Assembly: GCA_902784025.1 (NCBI GenBank)
Contig: CACZTF010000249.1
Location: forward strand, 1 to 10,073
DNA length: 10,073 nucleotides
Reading direction: 5' to 3'
Source of the DNA: an uncultured Lachnospiraceae bacterium
Lineage (GTDB): Bacteria > Bacillota > Clostridia > Lachnospirales > Lachnospiraceae
The notes beneath the pieces are model-generated. The model was given only the letters and a program-made list of their open reading frames with translations. It was not told where the DNA came from and did not search any database. Position numbers and translations under genes: made by a program. Positions 5,689-10,073 of this stretch are shown here, piece by piece (positions within the stretch are counted from its first letter, which is position 1; each line of letters begins with the position of its first letter).

Positions 5689-6519
5689 TTAATGCCTCAT
5701 TTCTTTCAATAATGCTATCTCTTTTTTATAACCCGGTAATTCGTTGGGAGTTTCCAGATAAAACGGGAGTTCTGACAGCCTGGGATGATCTATTATCCTT
5801 TCGATGGCATCAAGACCTAATGAGCCTTCACCTATCTTCTCATGTCTGTCTTTGTGACTTCCAAAAGGATTTTTGGAATCATTCAAATGTATGGCTTTAA
5901 GACGTTTAAGTCCTATGATCATGTCAAACTCTCTGATAACTTCGTCAAGATCGTTCACTATATCATAACCTGCATCATATACATGACAGGTGTCGAGACA
6001 TACTCCAAGCATATCTCCAAGTTCTGTTTTTTCGATGATCCGGGATATCTCTTCAAAGCGCGAACCCACTTCAGACCCTTTTCCGGCCATAGTCTCTAAA
6101 AGGACCGTGGTCTTCAAATCCTTTCTCATTACATTGTTCAGGTGCTCCGCTATCAGCTCTATACCGGTTTCCGTTCCTTGTCCAACGTGGCTTCCGGGAT
6201 GAAAGTTGTACATATTCCCCGGGATAAGATCCATTCTTTCAAGATCCTCTTTCATGGCTCTGTATGCAAAATCTCTGGTCTTCTCATCTTTTGAGCATGG
6301 ATTCAGCGTATATGGAGCATGACACAGTATACATGTTATGCCGTTTTTTTCTTTAAATTCATTAAACTCATTAATATCATTCATATCCAGGGCTTTTACA
6401 GCCCCGCCTCTGGGATTTCTGCTGAAATACTGAAATGTGTTGCCGCCAAGGGATAGTATCTCCTTTGCCATGTGCATAAACCCTTTTGAAGCTGATAAAT
6501 GACAGCCTATCTTAAACAT
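5689..6519 (-). CDS. nfo: Endonuclease IV (AP endonuclease)
   Basis: The 276-residue product is a complete endonuclease IV, which cuts DNA on the 5' side of abasic sites during base excision repair. All nine expected tri-zinc ligands are visible: His67 (CHAPY), His107 (FHPGSH), Glu142 (LLETMAGKG), Asp176 and His179 (CLDTCH), His211 (AIHLND), Asp224 and His226 (KDRHEKIGEG) and Glu256 (YLETPNE). An in-frame ATG 54 bases upstream (6573) would add 18 residues and overlap the preceding gene. The ATG at 6517-6519 is chosen because AAGGAG lies six bases upstream and the protein then begins MFKIGCHLSASKGF, the usual N-terminus of the family. The gene follows the ygjP-like gene by 29 bases and precedes codA by 26, so it is inside an operon. 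Pairing AP-site repair with pyrimidine catabolism is uncommon; whether it is functional or incidental cannot be told. Confidence 0.95.
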   Translation of the reverse strand: MFKIGCHLSASKGFMHMAKEILSLGGNTFQYFSRNPRGGAVKALDMNDINEFNEFKEKNGITCILCHAPYTLNPCSKDEKTRDFAYRAMKEDLERMDLIPGNMYNFHPGSHVGQGTETGIELIAEHLNNVMRKDLKTTVLLETMAGKGSEVGSRFEEISRIIEKTELGDMLGVCLDTCHVYDAGYDIVNDLDEVIREFDMIIGLKRLKAIHLNDSKNPFGSHKDRHEKIGEGSLGLDAIERIIDHPRLSELPFYLETPNELPGYKKEIALLKEMRH

Positions 6520-6548
6520 TACTTTCTCCTTTTTATCCGCACCTTTTG

Positions 6549-7133
6549 TCACATCATACGTCTCATTATACAAGGTCCGTTATCCTTTAGCCACTTGTCC
6601 CATTTTCTGTATTCAGGGAAAACCCGCAGGACTTCATCATAAAACTTCTTTGAGTGGTTCATCTCCTTACGGTGACAAAGTTCATGTACTACGACACTGT
6701 CCACTACCTCCGGGGGAGTAAGCATAAGCAGACAGTTGAAATTAAGATTCCCTTTTGAACTGCAGCTCCCCCACCGTGTCTTCTGGTTCCTTATGGTGAT
6801 ACGCCCATATGTGACACCTATTTTAGGTGCATAAAAAGCCACTCTGTCAGGAATAACTTTTGATGCTTTGCCGGCCAGTTCTTTTAAATCCTCATGTGTC
6901 AGTTTTTTTATATTTCTTTCTTCTTCTGACCTCAGGCTCATTTTTTTGCGTCTGTTTTCTATCCAGCTTTTATGCTTGTCAACGAAAGCATTTATCTGCA
7001 CATTAGAAGTCCCGTAAGGTACTCTCATAAGAAGCGAACCATCCGTCTTCACTTCTATGCTCATAGTCTTTCTTGAACTGTATCTGATCTCCATTAACTG
7101 AATTACACTCCCCCTTGTCTTCATAATAGTCAC
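6549..7133 (-). CDS. YgjP-like (DUF45, M48-type) zinc metallohydrolase
   Basis: The 194-residue product matches the YgjP-like metallopeptidase family (PF01863 type). Visible features are YSSRKTMSIEV near the N-terminus, TRWGSCSSKGNLNFN (119-133), and the zinc motif HELCH (150-154) with the third ligand His160 in MNHSKKF. The catalytic residue should be Glu151. There is no signal peptide, so it is probably cytosolic. The substrate is unknown; members are often near DNA restriction or repair genes, and here the next gene is nfo. The start is uncertain. The longest frame opens with GTG (7131-7133) and only a weak AGGGA upstream; ATG at 7124 and at 7094 are alternatives, the latter preceded by GGGGGAG at a long 13-base spacing. 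The longer forms keep a short strand before the YSSRKT block that relatives usually have. This is the first gene of the putative operon. Confidence 0.85.
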   Translation of the reverse strand: MTIMKTRGSVIQLMEIRYSSRKTMSIEVKTDGSLLMRVPYGTSNVQINAFVDKHKSWIENRRKKMSLRSEEERNIKKLTHEDLKELAGKASKVIPDRVAFYAPKIGVTYGRITIRNQKTRWGSCSSKGNLNFNCLLMLTPPEVVDSVVVHELCHRKEMNHSKKFYDEVLRVFPEYRKWDKWLKDNGPCIMRRMM

Positions 7134-7172
7134 AGACTATTTTCCCTGGTATCATTTTTCAGTACTATGACC

Positions 7173-7224
7173 TGATCTGTATCAAACAACAGATCATCAT
7201 ACATATTTTATCACAAAACATTAA
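7173..7224 (-). promoter_or_regulatory. Possible promoter with adjacent 8-bp dyad ahead of the ygjP-nfo-codA-preA operon
   Basis: On the minus strand TTAATG (7224-7219) and TATGAT (7201-7196) are 17 bases apart, a weak to moderate match to the sigma-A consensus. Immediately downstream lies a perfect inverted repeat, TGATCTGT (7173-7180) and ACAGATCA (7189-7196), with an 8-base spacer. It would cover the start of transcription. That position suits an operator, or a hairpin in the leader RNA. No regulator gene is adjacent. Confidence 0.35.
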
Positions 7225-7297
7225 GACAGGGGACGGTCCCTTGTCTTGCTTTTATGACTTATGTCTTAAAAGCAGACAATAACCGTCCCCTGTCTTA
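7222..7297. repeat. 76-bp palindromic REP/MITE-like element
   Basis: The outer arms are a perfect 16-bp inverted repeat: TAAGACAGGGGACGGT (7222-7237) and its complement (7282-7297). Inside, TTGTCT (7241-7246) pairs with AGACAA (7274-7279), GCTTTTA (7248-7254) with TAAAAGC (7267-7273), and GAC with GTC around a TTAT tip. Nearly the whole element folds into one long hairpin. The GACAGGGGACGGT core resembles dispersed intergenic repeats I recall from clostridial genomes. No T run follows on either strand, so it is not a standard terminator. No transposase is present in the window. Confidence 0.75.
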
Positions 7298-7317
7298 TTG
7301 GTGATCCGCTTACCTGT

Positions 7318-7337
7318 CGATCCGTCCCGCCCCCTGT
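7318..7337. repeat. Degenerate extra arm of the palindromic element
   Basis: TCCGTCCC, then GCC, then CCCTGT resembles the right arm of the 76-bp palindrome (ACCGTCCCCTGTC) with three bases inserted. CCCCTGT (7331-7337) could also pair with ACAGGGG (7226-7232) in the left arm. It runs directly into the T run. Confidence 0.45.
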
Positions 7338-7354
7338 TTTTTTTTTTTTTTTTT
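7337..7354. repeat. Homopolymer run of 18 T (18 A on the coding strand)
   Basis: Eighteen consecutive T lie only three bases beyond the kamA-like stop codon (7358-7360) and abut a degenerate palindrome arm. It is outside any reading frame. It may be a length-variable tract or a scar of element insertion; sequencing or assembly error in its length is also possible. Confidence 0.9.
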
Positions 7355-7357
7355 GTA

Positions 7358-8491
7358 TCAGATTATCTCTTCGTAATCAATCTCTTCAGGAAGCCAGCAC
7401 GCATCATCATCTAAAGTTACTGCAAATATCCTTCCGGCATCACTGTCATATTTGGCCTGATGAAATTTCATGATCACCCTGCCTGAAGACGTTTTTCCGA
7501 TAAACTGTATCTTTCCTTTAGGATGGGACATACAATATCTGACGCTTCTGCCTTGTCCGTTCTGCAGATTAATAACTTCCTGTACGATATCTATCCCCTT
7601 CTTTATGGGTACCTGGAACTGACCCTTAACACCAATTACAGGACGGCACTGGAATACGTAATAAGGTATGATCCCGACAGCTGTTAATCTCCTGAAAAGG
7701 TCAGCAAGTGTCTCAGGATCGTCATTCACACCTTTTAACAATACTGTCTGGTTACGTAACACAAGACCTGCTTTCTTGAGTGCAGTTACCGCTTTTATAC
7801 TTTCTTCAGTTATCTCTGCAGGATGATTAAACTGGGTAACAAAATATATCTGCTTTTTCTCACAATACTCTTTAAGCATCAGAAGAAGTTCTTCATCTCC
7901 GTAAATACGCTCAGGCAGCACCACGGGTATACGTGAGCCTATTCGTATAAGATCAAGACTGTCTATCTTTGAAAAGGTATCAAGATACTCACGGATCACA
8001 TCATTAGTATTACACAGTGCATCACCGCCGCTTATGAGTACATTAGTGATCTCAGGATGACTTTTAACATACTCTGCCATTTCCGGTATGTTACCCCTAG
8101 TCTCACCTTTGCTGTCTCCTCCCACCAGCCGTTTGCGGAAGCAATGTCTGCAGTACATGGCACACATGCTTGTAGAGAGGATCAGCGCAGTCTGATGATA
8201 CTTATGCTGCAGACCTGTAACTTTGGTATTGCTGCTCTCACCGCTGGTATCAAAAGAGCCTGACATATCCTGTTCTGATATAGAAGGAATACTCATCCTG
8301 CGGATAGGGTCAGACTCTCCTTTTTCAGGATCTATCAATGAAAGATAATAAGGTGTGATCCTTAATGGATATTTTTCTATGATATCCCCCATCTTTTTTG
8401 TTTCTTCATCAGTCAGACCCAGAATATCCCGGAGCTGCTCTGCTGATGTAGTCATATTTTTTTCTTCTGTTTTCCAATCAAATGTTTTCAT
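7358..8491 (-). CDS. KamA-family radical SAM 2,3-aminomutase-like protein
   Basis: The 377-residue product belongs to the lysine 2,3-aminomutase family, which moves an amino group using S-adenosylmethionine, a 4Fe-4S cluster and PLP. Cluster cysteines are Cys110, Cys114 and Cys117 in CAMYCRHCFRKR. ISGGD (153-157) helps bind SAM. The PLP lysine should be Lys327 in SHPKGKIQ, replacing the canonical GGGGK. The two Asp that hold the lysine side chain in the clostridial enzyme align with Arg283 (FQCRP) and Cys320, so lysine is probably not the substrate. An acidic amino acid such as glutamate is a reasonable guess, since described glutamate 2,3-aminomutase has both Asp replaced. The frame extends upstream to an ATG at 8560, but no ribosome site supports it. 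The ATG at 8489-8491 gives MKTFDWKTEEKNM and a weak purine-rich site, and matches the family's usual length better. The gene has its own promoter. Confidence 0.83.
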   Translation of the reverse strand: MKTFDWKTEEKNMTTSAEQLRDILGLTDEETKKMGDIIEKYPLRITPYYLSLIDPEKGESDPIRRMSIPSISEQDMSGSFDTSGESSNTKVTGLQHKYHQTALILSTSMCAMYCRHCFRKRLVGGDSKGETRGNIPEMAEYVKSHPEITNVLISGGDALCNTNDVIREYLDTFSKIDSLDLIRIGSRIPVVLPERIYGDEELLLMLKEYCEKKQIYFVTQFNHPAEITEESIKAVTALKKAGLVLRNQTVLLKGVNDDPETLADLFRRLTAVGIIPYYVFQCRPVIGVKGQFQVPIKKGIDIVQEVINLQNGQGRSVRYCMSHPKGKIQFIGKTSSGRVIMKFHQAKYDSDAGRIFAVTLDDDACWLPEEIDYEEII

Positions 8492-8589
8492 ATTCTTTCT
8501 ACCATGATCAAGATTTTTTCTACAGTTTCTTTTTGTTATTTTTTCTTTAAGAAAAAACATATGAATGATAATCTAACTATATCTTTAAC

Positions 8590-8618
8590 ATTATAAAACT
8601 TTTTTTACATTTTGTGTA
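8590..8618 (-). promoter_or_regulatory. Probable sigma-A promoter for the kamA-like gene
   Basis: On the minus strand a perfect -10 TATAAT (8595-8590) lies 17 bases downstream of TACACA (8618-8613), which matches four of six positions of the -35 consensus. Transcription would start near 8583, giving a leader of about 90 bases to the ATG at 8491, or about 22 bases to the alternative ATG at 8560. Confidence 0.55.
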
Positions 8619-8669
8619 GACCCTGAAAAAAATTAAATTAACTAAAATTGCCAGCATTGTCGGTCAGAT

Positions 8670-10073
8670 TCATTCTGAAATCAAGATCATAGTCTTCCTG
8701 CACCTGTTGATCATGGCATATATTTCCTGTTTCCTGGGCATTGCAAGACTGTCCTCAAAGGATGCATCTATAGTTGCAAAGGATCTTTCCTCCAGGAGCT
8801 CATACAACCCGTCTACGCACTCCCTGATACTTTTTTTACCGTTAAATACTTTTTTCATCATATAAACAAGTATGGCACATAAAGCGTTAGTCTGCTCTGT
8901 ATCTGTAAGCTGCTCAACGTATCTGAGTTCCACCTCATCCCTGTTCACGGAAAATCCGTCTGTCCCGAATATCTTGGTCTTCGTCCTGTCATTATCCCTT
9001 AACGCCTTTCCGGTAACGATGACCCTTGTGTTATCCTTTCCTGTAAATACAGTCTCTTCGTCCATGCGTTCCCCTGTCTCTTCAGCCTGTTTCTTTGCCT
9101 CATACGTTATATCAAAGGGTTCATACTGCTTCATCTGTATGATATGATCTGCCTCATAAAAATATGATCCTGAACTTCCGGCTACAAGAATGGTAGAAAT
9201 ACTCCTTTTTTCATACAACTCCCTTACCCTGCCTATGAAAGGTATTATAGGTTCTTCTTCTCTGTGAACCACTTTTTGCATAAGCTCATCCCTTATCATA
9301 AAGTTTGTGGCGGAGGTATCCTCATCTATCAAAAATAATCCTGCACCGGCTTCTTCTGCTTCCACAGTGGAAGCTGCCTGTGAGGTAGATCCGCTGGCAT
9401 CTTCCGTTGAAAAATGAATGGTATCCCTGCCATTCGGCAGGTTTCTTATAAACATGGAAATGTTGGTATCCTGCACGCTTCTTCCGTCTTCCGCCCTGAG
9501 TTTCACTGCTGTTTTGTCAGTGATCACATATTCACGTCCATCCCCTTTTATATGATCATATACACCAAGTTCCAGTGCTTTGAGAAGTGTGGATTTCCCA
9601 TGGTACCCGCCTCCTACTATCAGTGTTACTCCGGAAGGTATGCCCATTCCCCTGAGACTGCCCTTATGCGGAAGATCTAAAGTAACGGCAAGAGACCCGG
9701 GGCTTTTAAATTTAAGAGCGTTCCTCATAGGTTTTTGAGAAATCCCGCTTTCTCTGGGCAATACCGAACCATCAGCCACAAACGCCTTCAGATCACGTTT
9801 TACCAGTTCTTCCCTTATAAATAACTGATCATCTGCCAGATCAGCCGTTTCATCAAGCTCACTTTTTTTGTAAGCTTTTGCAAGCAAAGCCTTTTCCACA
9901 CATTCGGGTAAAAAGTCAAATAATATTTTGATCAGCTCACCGGAAGTCACCGTCCTTCCTCTTGCGGGAAATCCTACCCTGAACCGTACAGTCAGGCTTC
10001 CGTCATTTTCATCTGCTTTTACTGCGGAACGCTCATAAATTTCCTGTACAGGCTGACTTATACTTATCAATCC
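8670..10073 (-). CDS. Predicted ABC-class ATPase (PF09818-like), N-terminus beyond window
   Basis: The reading frame is open through the right edge of the window (467 codons visible), so this is a C-terminal portion; full members are about 560-570 residues, leaving roughly 100 missing. Numbering from the TTG at 10068-10070, it has a conserved VRFRVGFPARGRTV block (28-41), the Walker A GGGYHGKST (153-161), an ABC-signature-like ASGSTSQA (225-232), and Walker B LFLIDEDTSAT (245-255) with Asp249-Glu250. TNFMIRDELM and STILVAGSSGSYF are also typical of the family. There are no membrane segments, so it is not a transporter subunit; it is probably a soluble ATPase like UvrA, Rad50 or ABC-F proteins in mechanism. 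The biological role of this family is not established. No terminator with a T run was seen between it and the next gene, but that gene has its own promoter. Confidence 0.9.
   Translation of the reverse strand, partial: GLISISQPVQEIYERSAVKADENDGSLTVRFRVGFPARGRTVTSGELIKILFDFLPECVEKALLAKAYKKSELDETADLADDQLFIREELVKRDLKAFVADGSVLPRESGISQKPMRNALKFKSPGSLAVTLDLPHKGSLRGMGIPSGVTLIVGGGYHGKSTLLKALELGVYDHIKGDGREYVITDKTAVKLRAEDGRSVQDTNISMFIRNLPNGRDTIHFSTEDASGSTSQAASTVEAEEAGAGLFLIDEDTSATNFMIRDELMQKVVHREEEPIIPFIGRVRELYEKRSISTILVAGSSGSYFYEADHIIQMKQYEPFDITYEAKKQAEETGERMDEETVFTGKDNTRVIVTGKALRDNDRTKTKIFGTDGFSVNRDEVELRYVEQLTDTEQTNALCAILVYMMKKVFNGKKSIRECVDGLYELLEERSFATIDASFEDSLAMPRKQEIYAMINRCRKTMILISE

Noticed and set aside
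6520..6573. N-terminal extension of endonuclease IV
   Set aside because: It would overlap the preceding gene and lacks a ribosome site, while AAGGAG sits correctly before the inner ATG, which gives the family's normal N-terminus.
7134..7357. Insertion sequence or CRISPR array in the repeat-rich spacer
   Set aside because: There is no transposase frame, no target-site duplication I can identify, and no regularly spaced repeat-spacer pattern; one palindrome plus a partial arm explains the repetition.
8492..8560. N-terminal extension of the KamA-like protein (MFFLKEKITK start)
   Set aside because: No ribosome binding site precedes the ATG at 8560, and the extra residues resemble no part of the family. 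Kept as an alternative because the promoter would still allow it.

Overview
The window looks like chromosomal DNA of a low-to-moderate GC Clostridia-type Firmicute, possibly Lachnospiraceae. The signs are AT-rich spacers, strong AGGAGG-type ribosome binding sites, several intrinsic terminators, and proteins of clostridial flavour (BCP peroxiredoxin, PreA, KamA-like radical SAM). The taxon is an inference; no rRNA or other marker is present. Every gene lies on the minus strand, so transcription runs from the right end to the left end. No tRNA, rRNA, CRISPR array, transposase or prophage gene was seen, and no gene-free stretch exceeds 300 bases.

In transcription order: (1) 10073-8670 is the C-terminal part of a predicted ABC-class ATPase (PF09818-like), cut by the window edge. 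(2) 8491-7358 is a KamA-family radical SAM aminomutase with its own promoter; its lysine-recognition residues appear to be replaced. (3) 7357-7134 is a non-coding spacer holding an 18-base T run, a 76-base palindromic REP/MITE-like element with a degenerate third arm, and a small dyad next to a possible promoter. (4) 7133-2882 looks like a four-gene operon: YgjP-type zinc metallohydrolase, endonuclease IV (nfo), cytosine deaminase (codA), and a PreA-like dihydropyrimidine dehydrogenase carrying an extra N-terminal two-cluster iron-sulfur domain. It ends in a strong terminator. CodA and PreA make a plausible cytosine -> uracil -> dihydrouracil route. (5) 2739-1516 is a GT4 glycosyltransferase. 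(6) 1337-756 holds two tandem paralogous small Cys-rich proteins, each with three C-K-P-G-[FY]-N-[SA]-C repeats. One is strongly basic and the other strongly acidic. (7) 608-1 holds a thioredoxin with a C-E-S-C active site, then the start of a BCP-type peroxiredoxin.

The most novel signal is the pair of triple-repeat Cys proteins beside thioredoxin and peroxiredoxin. I recognise no described family. Opposite charge, matched cysteine spacing and separate promoter/terminator signals suggest a pair of small cytosolic dithiol proteins, perhaps redox partners or substrates of the adjacent thioredoxin. That role is inference. Secondary points are the PreA domain architecture, the altered KamA substrate pocket, and the palindromic element next to the poly-T tract.
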